A stretch of 22,875 nucleotides of DNA from Methanobacteriota archaeon (GCA_023457135.1 JAEWMO010000020.1:1-22875), one strand, 5' to 3'. Shown: positions 6,152-14,027, counted from the first letter of the stretch. Numbers and translations: made by a program. Notes: generated by a model not told the origin, from the sequence alone.

Positions 6152-9140
6152 GGCCTTCCCGGCGGAGAACGCCTTCCTGCGGCGGCAGAATGACGATCTA
6201 TCCCTGTTCCACCATGAGGAGAGGCCTGTTGGTCACTGCCTGCAGATATTTATATGCCGGTGACAGATCCCTCTCCAGGAATACACCGGGAGATGGTACC
6301 GGCGGCATTCCCCGCCCCGCCGGGCCGAAGGGTTCCACCAGGCTCAGTCTCCATCGATACAGGCTGCCCGGTATACCCGATTGCCTCTCTTCTCCCGGAC
6401 ATCCGCATCCTGCAACGCACATGCTGTGAGATGATATCATGGACACCTCTCTCTCCCCCGACGGATCCCGGACGACGGCATGGCATGCCCTCCCGACAGA
6501 TGACGTGGCCGGACGGCTCGCCTCTCCGCCGGAAGGCCTCACGGACGCTGAGGCCGCCCGGCGGCGGGAGATCTTCGGGGAGAACGCCCTCCCGCAGAAG
6601 CGGCCGCCGACGGTCCTTGAGGTCTTTCTCCGCCAGTTCATGAGCCCGCTCATCTACGTCCTCCTTGCGGCCGCGTTCATCTCCCTCCTCTTCGCCGACT
6701 TTACCGATGCGGTCTTCATCTTCGCAGTCATCCTGCTCAATGCGGTCATCGGGACGTTCCAGGAGGTGAAGGCGGAGAGGAGCGCGACGGCTTTGCAGCA
6801 GATGCTCAAGATCCGTGCACGGGTGAGGCGGGACGGCCGGGAGACGACCGTCCCGGCGGAAGACCTGGTTCCCGGCGACCGCGTCGTCCTGGAGTCGGGC
6901 GACCGCGTTCCCGCCGACATCCGCATCCTCACGGCACGGTCGCTCACCGTCGACGAATCGCTCCTGACCGGCGAATCTCACGCGGTCGGGAAGGGACCTG
7001 AGCCCGTGGACGCCTCCCTCTCCCCCGGCGACCGCCTGAACATGCTTTACGCCGGCAGCACCGTCATGACCGGCCGGAGCATGGGCGTCGTGGTCGCGAC
7101 GGGCCAGCAGACCGAGATCGGGCAGATCGCCGAGACGGTCACAACGTCGGAGGCGGGCAAGCCCCCGCTCGTCATCCGTATGGAGGATTTCTCCAGAAAG
7201 ATCAGCATCGCCGTCCTTGCTGCAACCGGACTGCTTGCGATCATCGTCCTCGGTCAGGGGATGCCCCCGATCGAGGTCTTCTTTCTCGCCGTCGCGCTCG
7301 CAGTCTCGGCGATCCCCGAAGGGCTGCCGGTCGCCCTGACCGTCGCGCTCTCGATTGCGACGTCGCGGATGGCCGGGCGGAACGTTATCGTCCGGTATCT
7401 CGCTGCTGTGGAGAGCCTCGGGAGCTGCACGCTGATCGCGAGCGACAAGACCGGCACCCTCACCGTGAACCAGCAGACGGCCCGGATGGTCGTCCTGCCG
7501 ACCGGCGAATCGTTCTCCGTCACGGGCGCCGGGTATGCGGGTGAGGGGGAGGTTCTCGACACCGGCGGCGCCCCGGTAGCCGGTTCCGCCCGCGAACGGC
7601 TGGAGCACCTGGCGCGGGCCGCAACCATCACCAACGAGGCCGCCCTGGAGCGGACCGATGGAGGGGACTGGATGCACCGGGGCGACGCGATCGACGTGGC
7701 GTTCCTCGCCCTCACCTACAAGCTGGGGCTCGACCCCGCCGGGATCCGGGAGGCTGCGCCTGCCGTCGCCGAGATCCCTTTCGAGTCCGAACGGCGGTAT
7801 GCTGCCGTCTGGTATCCTGAGGGTGAAGAGGTCCGGGTGGCGATCAAGGGGGCCGTCGAAACGGTCCTTCCCTTCTGCCGGACCATGGCCGCGGGAGAGG
7901 AAGGGAGTGTCCCTCTCGACCCCGGCCGCGTGCAGAAGGAGCTCGACAGCCTCACCTCCCGGGGGTACCGGGTGCTTGCCGTGGCCCGCGGCCGTGCAGA
8001 AAGATCGGTCTCTGCGGAGAACCCGGAGCTCCCTCCCCTCGAACTCCTCGGCCTGGTCGGGTTCATCGACCCGATCCGGCCCGACGTCCCGGACGCCGTG
8101 CGGCGGTGCCGCGACGCCGGGGTCGATGTGGTGATGGTGACGGGAGACCACCCCGCAACGGCTCTTGCCATCGCCCGGGAGCTGGACATCACGGACTCTC
8201 CCGACGAGGTGATCACCGGCGCGGAACTGGGAGATGACGATATCGCGACATTCTCCGAGTTCGTCGACCGGGTCGAGGGCGCCCGGGTCTTTGCCCGGGT
8301 GACGCCGCTGCAGAAACTCCGGATCGTCGAGGCCTACCGGGAAAGCGGGGCTTTCGTCGCGGTCACCGGGGACGGGGTCAACGACGCGCCGGCGCTCCGG
8401 AGCGCGAACATCGGGGTGGCGATGGGTTCGGGGACCGACGTCGCCAAGGATACGGCGTCGCTGATCGTCACCGACGACGACTTCGCCTCGATCGTCGCCG
8501 GGATCGAGGAGGGGCGGTACGCCTATGACAACGTCCGCAAAGTCGTCTACCTCCTGATCACGACCGGGTTTGCCGAGGTGCTCCTCTTCATGCTCGCCCT
8601 CATCATGGGCCTGCCGCTCCCCCTCCTCGCGGTCCAGCTCCTCTGGCTGAACCTGGTGACGAACGGTATCCAGGACGTGGCGCTGGCGTTCGAGCGGGGC
8701 GAACCCGGCGTCATGAACCGGCCGCCGCGCAGGCCGGAGGAGGGGTTCTTCAACCGGCTGATGATCGAGGAGACCCTGCTTGCCGGAACCGTCATCGCGC
8801 TGGTGACGGTCGGAACCTGGCACTGGCTCCTCTCAAACGGATGGGATGAGTTCGCGGCCCGGAACCTGATCGTCCTGTTGATGGTGCTCTTCGAGAACTT
8901 CCATGTCTTCAACTGCCGGTCGGAGTACCGCTCGGCCTTCCGGGTCCCGATAAGCAGCAACTATATTCTGATCGCCGGCGTCATCGCCGCGCAGGGTATC
9001 CATATCCTCGCGCTCTACACCCCCATCCTCCGGGATGTCCTTCAGTTGCAGCCCGTCTCCCCGGTCGAATGGCTCGCACTGCTCGTCCTCGCCTCATCGG
9101 TCGTGGTCGTGATGGAGATCTTCAAGGCGGTGAGAAGACA
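3392..9140 (+). repeat. Tandem gene duplication (two ATPase copies)
   Basis: The segment from about 3392 to 6095 recurs at about 6442 to 9140. Copies run in the same direction and are nearly identical over long stretches at the DNA level, for example around the first 60 codons and around the TGDGVNDAP motif, with more differences in the nucleotide-binding part. By eye roughly nine of ten residues agree. The flanking upstream regions and the last about 20 codons are unrelated, so the duplicated unit is almost exactly the coding sequence. Confidence 0.9.
6152..6438 (+). promoter_or_regulatory. Promoter and leader region of ATPase copy 2
   Basis: This 287-base gap holds no convincing gene. A TATA box (TATTTATAT, about 6247-6255) predicts transcription from near 6280, which leaves a leader of about 160 bases before the ATG at 6439. 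In the leader, CCGGCGG at 6299-6305 can pair with CCGCCGG at 6317-6323 (7-bp stem, 11-base loop), and GTGAG at about 6426-6430 may serve as a ribosome site. Copy 1, in contrast, looks leaderless. The two copies thus have unrelated control regions. Confidence 0.5.
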
Positions 9141-9195
9141 CCGCCCTCCCGGTCACCAGACCGGATACGGGGTCGGGAAGGCCTCCCCCCGGTAG
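6439..9195 (+). CDS. P-type cation-transporting ATPase, copy 2
   Basis: A 918-residue paralogue of the preceding gene, with the same domain order: TGES at 177-180, PEGLP at 293-297, phosphorylated Asp336 in DKTGTLT, and TGDGVNDAP at 643-651. M5 reads ITTGFAEV and M6 NLVTNGIQDVALAFE, so it shares the Gly and Asn substitutions of copy 1 at SERCA ion-site positions but keeps an Asp after Gln that is Gly in copy 1. It pumps a cation across the cytoplasmic membrane at the expense of ATP; the ion is not known. The ATG at 6439 gives the same N-terminus (LSPDGSRTTAW) as copy 1 from 3380. Its last 43 bases overlap the 3' end of the convergent beta-propeller gene. Confidence 0.93.
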   Translation: MDTSLSPDGSRTTAWHALPTDDVAGRLASPPEGLTDAEAARRREIFGENALPQKRPPTVLEVFLRQFMSPLIYVLLAAAFISLLFADFTDAVFIFAVILLNAVIGTFQEVKAERSATALQQMLKIRARVRRDGRETTVPAEDLVPGDRVVLESGDRVPADIRILTARSLTVDESLLTGESHAVGKGPEPVDASLSPGDRLNMLYAGSTVMTGRSMGVVVATGQQTEIGQIAETVTTSEAGKPPLVIRMEDFSRKISIAVLAATGLLAIIVLGQGMPPIEVFFLAVALAVSAIPEGLPVALTVALSIATSRMAGRNVIVRYLAAVESLGSCTLIASDKTGTLTVNQQTARMVVLPTGESFSVTGAGYAGEGEVLDTGGAPVAGSARERLEHLARAATITNEAALERTDGGDWMHRGDAIDVAFLALTYKLGLDPAGIREAAPAVAEIPFESERRYAAVWYPEGEEVRVAIKGAVETVLPFCRTMAAGEEGSVPLDPGRVQKELDSLTSRGYRVLAVARGRAERSVSAENPELPPLELLGLVGFIDPIRPDVPDAVRRCRDAGVDVVMVTGDHPATALAIARELDITDSPDEVITGAELGDDDIATFSEFVDRVEGARVFARVTPLQKLRIVEAYRESGAFVAVTGDGVNDAPALRSANIGVAMGSGTDVAKDTASLIVTDDDFASIVAGIEEGRYAYDNVRKVVYLLITTGFAEVLLFMLALIMGLPLPLLAVQLLWLNLVTNGIQDVALAFERGEPGVMNRPPRRPEEGFFNRLMIEETLLAGTVIALVTVGTWHWLLSNGWDEFAARNLIVLLMVLFENFHVFNCRSEYRSAFRVPISSNYILIAGVIAAQGIHILALYTPILRDVLQLQPVSPVEWLALLVLASSVVVVMEIFKAVRRHRPPGHQTGYGVGKASPR

Positions 9196-11072
9196 GGGAG
9201 GAGGACCTCACCGATCCGGTTCCCGCCGGCGAGATCGGTCATGACGATGCTTCTTGCCGAGACGGTGTAGAGGGTGCTGTCCATGAAGAGCGACCTCTGC
9301 ACTGCGTCGCGGGAGTTCCAGGCGTAGGAGTTGTCGTGCTCCCGGTGGGTGACCGTGCCCCGCAGGGTGAGCCCCTCCTCCGGGGTCACCGAGTAGACGT
9401 AGGCGCCCTGCCAGGTCGTCGTGGTGTAGGAGCCGGGGTATCTCGACCCGGAGTTCTCCACCCTTTTGACCTCGCTCACCGGGATGACGAGGAGTTTTTT
9501 GTCTTCCATGAAGAGGAAGGCCTTGTGGTCGCGAAGCGCCATGGAGTCGGTCCCGGCCTCGCCGATCACGACGCTGTCGACCAGAGCGGGGTTGTTCACG
9601 TCCGAGACGTTGAAGAGCGCGATCTTGAGGCCGGTCGTCGAGACGCCGCCCCAGGTGTTCTCGCTCGTCTCCTTCCCGACACCGATAAGATGATCGGCGC
9701 CGTAGGGGTGGAGGTAGTCGGAGTAGCCCGGGATCTTGAGTTCACCGAGGATGCCCGGGTGCCGGGGGTCCGAGAGGTCGATGACGAAGAGGGGATCGAT
9801 CCGCTTGAACGTCACGAGGTAGAGCCGGTCGCCGACGAACCGGGCGGCGTAGATCCGCTCGTCCTGCGCGATCTGTTCGAGCCTTCCGATGATCGCCATA
9901 GAGGGGTTGAGGACATAGACGTTGTTGTACTGGGCCGACCTCTCCCATCCCCAGTCCTCGACGGTCGTCGCCACCCGGAGGTTCTCGCCGTATTCGTCAA
10001 GCGAGAACTGGTTCAAGAGGTGCCCCGGAACCTCTCCCATCGCCCGGTAATCGATCTCCCCCTGCTCGATCGCGAACCGGTGGATGATCGTCCGGTCACG
10101 GGTGCCGGTCTCTTCCGGGGGCGTTTCCCTGATTGGCCCGCCATATGCCGGTCCCTGGTTCCGGTAACCGATATAGAGGTTCTTCTGCGAGACAAAGAGG
10201 GTGGTGTCGTAGCCGAGGAGGAAGGTCTCGGCGTTGGGAGTGCCAGTGTTGTTCCTGATGGAGAAGGCGCCTGCGGTGTAGAAGACGTAGTTTCCCAGAG
10301 GGCTTTGCGGCCGGTAGACGTCGGGCAGGATGGCCTCCCCCTCGCCCGATCGCACCTCGGGAAGAGCAATCCCGTCGTATATCCAGACCGGGGACTCCCG
10401 CGTGAGGGCGTAGACGTAGTCGCCGATCATCCGGGCGTCGTAGTAGTCCCCGGTGAAGGTCACGTCCCGGACCCGCTCAGGGTTCCCCCGGTCGCTGACG
10501 TCATAGATGTAGGCATGCGTCACCGTCCGCGAGATCGGGACCGGCGTTACGCTCCCTCTGACAGGAGTCATCTCTTCCTCGACCGCTGTGGCAAAGACCG
10601 CCAGGCGATCGCCTTCGAGGAAGAGCGCCTTCGGGCTTCCGCCGATCCAGGTCTCGGAGACGATCTTCGCGTCCTCCGCCGGGAAAGCCTCGACGATAGC
10701 GAGCGTCCCGCCCGAGACGATGTAGATATACTTCCCGTCGTTCTTCAGGAAGTCGGCCTCGTCGACGCCCTGCACCTGCACGTTCGTGGTGGAATAGTCG
10801 CCGGCCGGCGCTGCTGTCGGGGCACTCGTCGCCATCGGTGCCGGGGCATAGTCCACGACCTCGGAACCGGCACCCCCGGTCGTCCGCGGGTAGCCACCGG
10901 TCCATCCTCCCTGCTCCTTTAAGAACGCCTCGATCTCCTCTTTCGACCCGAATTTGCGCAGGTCTCCCCAGGTTTCTTCCCCGGTGTTCTCCGACGCGAG
11001 GGCGGTCCCGATGATCGCCGCGACCACCAGGCAGCCCAGGGCGACCGCAGCCGCCGGTTTCCAGTTTCCCAT
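9153..11072 (-). CDS. Exported beta-propeller domain protein
   Basis: A 639-residue protein that begins with a basic-hydrophobic stretch (KPAAAVALGCLVVAAIIGTA), a signal peptide or N-terminal membrane anchor. A low-complexity Ala/Pro/Thr linker around residues 75-95 is followed by TTNVQVQGVDEADFLKNDG, the opening of the Beta_propel family (PF09826), distantly WD40-like secreted proteins. Repeated blades are visible, such as GKYIYIVSGGTLAIV, GDYVYALTRESPVWI, GDRLYLVTFKRIDPLFVIDL and HKAFLFMEDKKLLVI. No catalytic site is known for the family, so the role outside the cell is open. The ATG at 11072 has a GGTGA motif six bases upstream. The gene overlaps the converging ATPase by 43 bp. It stands alone, with palindromic sequence in its promoter region. 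Confidence 0.85.
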   Translation of the reverse strand: MGNWKPAAAVALGCLVVAAIIGTALASENTGEETWGDLRKFGSKEEIEAFLKEQGGWTGGYPRTTGGAGSEVVDYAPAPMATSAPTAAPAGDYSTTNVQVQGVDEADFLKNDGKYIYIVSGGTLAIVEAFPAEDAKIVSETWIGGSPKALFLEGDRLAVFATAVEEEMTPVRGSVTPVPISRTVTHAYIYDVSDRGNPERVRDVTFTGDYYDARMIGDYVYALTRESPVWIYDGIALPEVRSGEGEAILPDVYRPQSPLGNYVFYTAGAFSIRNNTGTPNAETFLLGYDTTLFVSQKNLYIGYRNQGPAYGGPIRETPPEETGTRDRTIIHRFAIEQGEIDYRAMGEVPGHLLNQFSLDEYGENLRVATTVEDWGWERSAQYNNVYVLNPSMAIIGRLEQIAQDERIYAARFVGDRLYLVTFKRIDPLFVIDLSDPRHPGILGELKIPGYSDYLHPYGADHLIGVGKETSENTWGGVSTTGLKIALFNVSDVNNPALVDSVVIGEAGTDSMALRDHKAFLFMEDKKLLVIPVSEVKRVENSGSRYPGSYTTTTWQGAYVYSVTPEEGLTLRGTVTHREHDNSYAWNSRDAVQRSLFMDSTLYTVSARSIVMTDLAGGNRIGEVLLPYRGEAFPTPYPVW

Positions 11073-11118
11073 ATCCGTTCACCTTCCGTTAGAGAGGAAG
11101 ATTCACGGCCCTGCGTAT

Positions 11119-11147
11119 CAGGTTTGTGTAACCTGCGAAAATTTTCG
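11119..11147 (-). promoter_or_regulatory. Twin palindromes upstream of the beta-propeller gene
   Basis: Two dyads lie side by side. CAGGTT-TGTGT-AACCTG occupies 11119-11135 (6-bp arms, 5-base spacer), and the perfect 12-bp palindrome CGAAAATTTTCG occupies 11136-11147. They end 47 bases before the ATG at 11072. The AT core of the second could be the TATA element, with transcription starting near 11115, so the first dyad would cover the start site. That is a natural place for a repressor, but no regulator is known. Confidence 0.45.
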
Positions 11148-11164
11148 AAGTCTTCCGGCCGCCC

Positions 11165-11332
11165 CCTCCTGCCAGGCCGGTGCCGCCAGAACCTCTACCT
11201 CGCGGCATCCGGCGTGGGGTGCGGTGTCGTGCGATCGCCGCCTTCGATGACGAAGCGATGAACCGGCTTCTTGAGATCGACAGAGAGGAGCAGTTCCTGA
11301 TCTACGTTGCGACGGTCGGAAAGAGGCCTTGA
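11165..11332 (+). pseudogene. C-terminal remnant of a SagB-type nitroreductase
   Basis: Reading the plus strand in pieces gives QAGAA, then in a second frame RQNLYLAASGVGCGVV, then in a third IAAFDDEAMNRLLEIDREEQ followed by FLIYVATVGKRP and a stop at 11330-11332. Joined, these match the end of SagB/ThcOx-like nitroreductases (AGxxxQNLYLAA...GAFDDxxxNxLL...VGKRP), flavin enzymes with many substrates. At least two frame changes are needed, one near 11185 and one near 11231 (apparently one base missing before CGATCGCC). No N-terminal FMN domain is present upstream; the sequence ends in the promoter of the opposite gene. It is a dead gene fragment, unless the shifts are sequencing errors, and even then it lacks most of the protein. 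Confidence 0.7.
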
Positions 11333-11372
11333 TCCTGCGGGTGCCAGAGGACATATCCCTCATACCGACCAA

Positions 11373-11405
11373 CATATAGGCAGCAATCCCGGCATTCCTG
11401 CCGGG
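11373..11405 (+). promoter_or_regulatory. TATA box and hairpin before the YkgJ-type gene
   Basis: CATATAG at about 11373-11379 could be a TATA box, placing the transcription start near 11403. Just ahead of it, CCCGGCA-TTCC-TGCCGGG at 11388-11405 is a perfect 7-bp stem with a 4-base loop. It may be an operator or simply the end of the older nitroreductase unit; there is no T-run after it. Confidence 0.4.
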
Positions 11406-11413
11406 CAAGGCTC

Positions 11414-11526
11414 ATGGAGGTCGCCGCCTTACGCTCTCGTTTGACGAACAGATAGACGCACTCGAGCAGGAACGCGAACTGCTCCTCCAGTTCCCGGAGG
11501 AGGAGTTCACTGAGATCATCCGCGAA
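11414..11526 (+). pseudogene. Frameshifted N-terminus of the YkgJ-type protein
   Basis: From 11428 the frame of the downstream gene reads LTLSFDEQIDALEQERELLL and on through QFPEEEFTEIIREVGFSCDS without any ATG, GTG or TTG until 11527. The ATG at 11414 starts MEVAA in the neighbouring frame and meets a stop near 11453. A single base lost at about 11426-11428 (GCCGCC-TTACG) would join the two into MEVAALTLSFDEQ. The natural protein therefore seems to start at 11414, and the open frame now lacks its first about 38 codons or uses the GTG at 11527. Confidence 0.55.
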
Positions 11527-12132
11527 GTGGGGTTCTCCTGCGACAGTTGCGGCCGGTGCTGCACCCGCGAGTTCAATGGCCACGTCTTCCTTCTCGAAGA
11601 CGACACCGACCGGGTCCGCTCGTTTGCGCCTGAGGCCGTTATCCCGGCCCCGGACTTCGACGCCTGCGACCAGCAGGGGAGGTTCTACGTATCGGGCTAT
11701 GCTCTCAGGACGGGCCCGGACGGCTCCTGCATCTTCCTCCGTGACGGCCGGTGCACCATCTACGACCGGCGGTTCTCCATCTGCCGGGTCTACCCCTACA
11801 TGCTCCACCGGGAAGCCGATGAGAGGGGAGCTGTCGACTGGCGGCAGATCAGCGGCTTGAACGAGCACGGGTGCTACAACACCCCGATCGACGATGCCGA
11901 GTGCGCCCGGATAGCCCGTGAGACCCGTGCCTACGAGGCGGCGTTCCTCGACCAGGAGATCCGGTTCCGGCGCGCCCTCCGTGACCTCTTTGCCCGCGAA
12001 GGGCTGCGTTACGTCCGGCGGACCTACGACCTCCTGATGCGGGACTTCCGCAGGGGTGCAGAGGTCGAGGTCCGGGTCTTTCACCGCGGCGAGTTCGAGC
12101 CGCACCGGGTCACCCGCGCGATCTACGAGTGA
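11527..12132 (+). CDS. YkgJ-family CxxCxxCC protein (main frame)
   Basis: A 201-residue frame, read from GTG 11527, of the YkgJ/CxxCxxCC family (PF03692). Near the start FSCDSCGRCCTREFNGHVF carries the CxxCxxCC signature, and a second Cys cluster follows in GSCIFLRDGRCTIYDRRF and SICRVYPY. The family is thought to bind zinc or an iron-sulfur cluster through these cysteines; the function is not established. The GTG lies inside conserved sequence, since protein-like sequence in the same frame continues upstream to about 11428, so this start probably is not the ancestral one. The C-terminal 70 residues are Arg-rich and helical. It lies 57 bases before the permease gene on the same strand. Confidence 0.8.
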   Translation: MGFSCDSCGRCCTREFNGHVFLLEDDTDRVRSFAPEAVIPAPDFDACDQQGRFYVSGYALRTGPDGSCIFLRDGRCTIYDRRFSICRVYPYMLHREADERGAVDWRQISGLNEHGCYNTPIDDAECARIARETRAYEAAFLDQEIRFRRALRDLFAREGLRYVRRTYDLLMRDFRRGAEVEVRVFHRGEFEPHRVTRAIYE

Positions 12133-12189
12133 TACCCGGGTTCCGGCCCAGCCCGCACCTTTTTCTGCTCCCCTTCCATAGGGTGCCCG

Positions 12190-13977
12190 ATGGAGACCCA
12201 GGTCCTCCTCACCCTGCTGGTGCTGGTCGCCGCCGCCGTCCTCTTCGTCTCGGGCGTCGTCAGGGTCGACGTCGCCGCAGTGCTCGTGACCCTCGCGCTC
12301 GCGTGGCTCGGCCTCGTCACCCCGGTCCAGGCCCTCTCCGGCTTCTCCAGCAGCGCGGTCATCGCGATGCTCTCGGTGATGGTTCTCGGCCGCGGGCTCG
12401 ATCGGACCGGGGTGACCATCCGCATCGCCCGCGCGATCGTCGGGTTCGCCGGTCCCGGTGAACGGCGGCTGACCGCGGCCGCCTCGCTCGTTGCCGGCGG
12501 GCTCTCGGCGTTTATGCAGAGCGTCGGAGCCACCGCCGTCTTCCTCCCCTCGCTGCTGCGGGTCTCTTCCCTCACTGGGGTCCCTGCATCGCGGTTCCTT
12601 CTCCCCGTCGGCTACGCCGCGACCCTCGGCGGGACCATCAGCATGGTGGGGGCGGGCACCCTCATCATCCTCAACGATCTCCTCAGGCAACGGGGGTATG
12701 CGCCGTTCGAGCTCTTCGCCGTCACGCCGGTCGGCCTGCCGCTCCTGCTCGCCGGGATCGCCTTCTTCTACTTCTTCGGGGACCGGGTCCTTCCCCGGCG
12801 CGAGAGGGCGCGGCTGACGCCACAGGAGGAGTTGATCCAGACCTGGTGCCCCCCCTGTCTGGTATCCTACCTCCGTGTCCCGGCCGGGAGCCCCCTGGTC
12901 GGGAAGACGCGAGAGGGCGTGCATATGATCTCGCGCTACGGCCTCCACCTCATCTCCATAGCCGAGGGTGGCGAGGTCGTCTACACGCCGTGGCGCTACA
13001 CCCGGTTCGCCGCCGGGCAGGAGCTCGGCATTCTCGGGGAGGATCCGGACGTCGAACAGTTCAGGGCCGATTTCGGGCTCGAATGGGTCCGGGCGGGGGA
13101 GAACACCGCAAACGTCATGACCGACCCGAATGTCGGGTTTGCAGAGGTGATCGTCAGGCCGTATGCACCGGTCATCGGCAGGACCCTCCGGGACCTTGAG
13201 TTCCGGGTGACGTACGGCGTCGAGGTGCTGATCATTCTCTCCGGCGAGAAAGAACAGCGGAAGGGTCTTGCCGATATTCCCCTGCAGGCCGGGGATGCGC
13301 TGGTCGTCCTGGGGCGCTGGGAACGGCTTCAGGCCCTTGGCACGAGCCGGAACTTCGTCCTGGTGACTCCCATCGAGGGCAGGGCCGGGGTCCGGGAACG
13401 CGGCGCGGCAACCGCCGTCCTCTGTTTTGCTGCCGCGGTCGCCCTCACCTACACCGGGCTCTCGATCGCGACAAGCCTGCTGTCGGGGGTGGTCGCGATG
13501 GTCCTCCTCCGGGTCATCCCGGTCGGCGAGGTCTACCGGGCCATCGACTGGCGGACGCTCGTGCTGATCGCCGGTCTCCTCCCTCTCGGCATCGCCATGG
13601 ATACGACCGGAACGGCCCTGTTCATCGCCGACCGGTTGACCGTCCTGGTCGCCGGGTCCCCGACGCTCCTTATTCTCCTCGCCGTTGCGGTCCTCGCGAC
13701 CATCTTCTCGCTTGTCATGTCAAACATCGCCGCGACGGTCCTGCTGGTCCCGCTCGCGCTCGTGATGGCGGGCTCGTTCGGGCTCGACCCGCGGGGGCTG
13801 GCCCTCCTCGTCGGGATCTGCACCTCTAACTCCTTCCTGCTCCCGACGCATCCGGTGAACGCCCTCCTGATGGGTCCCGGAAATTACCAGACCCGGGACT
13901 ATCTCGTCGCAGGGAGCGTCATGACCGTCGTCTTCATCGTGATTGCCGTCGGCATCGTCTCTCTCCTCTACTTCTGA
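12190..13977 (+). CDS. SLC13/CitMHS-like permease with central TrkA_C domains
   Basis: A 595-residue integral membrane protein. Residues 1 to about 200 hold five or six transmembrane helices with the family motif SAFMQSVGATAVFLP; residues about 205-390 form a cytoplasmic part with two TrkA_C/RCK_C-like domains (VPAGSPLVGKTREGVHMISR; VIGRTLRDLEFRVTYGVEVL); residues about 395-595 hold the second half-transporter, with MSNIAATVLLVPLAL and SNSFLLPTHPVNALLMGPGN. This layout is typical of anion/dicarboxylate or sulfate-type permeases of the ion transporter superfamily. The substrate is unknown. WCPPC at 219-223, at the start of the cytoplasmic part, is a redox-type Cys pair not usually highlighted in the family. 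The ATG at 12190 has no clear ribosome site; a T-rich stretch at 12159-12165 suggests leaderless transcription. Confidence 0.87.
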   Translation: METQVLLTLLVLVAAAVLFVSGVVRVDVAAVLVTLALAWLGLVTPVQALSGFSSSAVIAMLSVMVLGRGLDRTGVTIRIARAIVGFAGPGERRLTAAASLVAGGLSAFMQSVGATAVFLPSLLRVSSLTGVPASRFLLPVGYAATLGGTISMVGAGTLIILNDLLRQRGYAPFELFAVTPVGLPLLLAGIAFFYFFGDRVLPRRERARLTPQEELIQTWCPPCLVSYLRVPAGSPLVGKTREGVHMISRYGLHLISIAEGGEVVYTPWRYTRFAAGQELGILGEDPDVEQFRADFGLEWVRAGENTANVMTDPNVGFAEVIVRPYAPVIGRTLRDLEFRVTYGVEVLIILSGEKEQRKGLADIPLQAGDALVVLGRWERLQALGTSRNFVLVTPIEGRAGVRERGAATAVLCFAAAVALTYTGLSIATSLLSGVVAMVLLRVIPVGEVYRAIDWRTLVLIAGLLPLGIAMDTTGTALFIADRLTVLVAGSPTLLILLAVAVLATIFSLVMSNIAATVLLVPLALVMAGSFGLDPRGLALLVGICTSNSFLLPTHPVNALLMGPGNYQTRDYLVAGSVMTVVFIVIAVGIVSLLYF

Positions 13978-14027
13978 CCGGGGTTTCCCCGTGTCCGAAG
14001 CGGCGCCGCGATCTTCCAGTCCGGGTA

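Noticed and set aside
6250..8823. Very long minus-strand open frame (857 codons) opposite ATPase copy 2
   Set aside because: It is rich in Arg, Asp, Gly and Pro, has no family motifs, and arises because high-GC codon use leaves few stops on the opposite strand. The plus strand encodes a complete P-type ATPase.
9069..10922. Long plus-strand open frame (617 codons) opposite the beta-propeller gene
   Set aside because: The composition is that of an antisense shadow (Asp, Val, Arg, Gly), with no domain; the minus strand has signal peptide, blades and a ribosome site.
11302..12948. Minus-strand open frame of 548 codons across the YkgJ-type and permease genes
   Set aside because: It spans two real genes and an intergenic gap, is dominated by charged residues and shows no recognisable fold.
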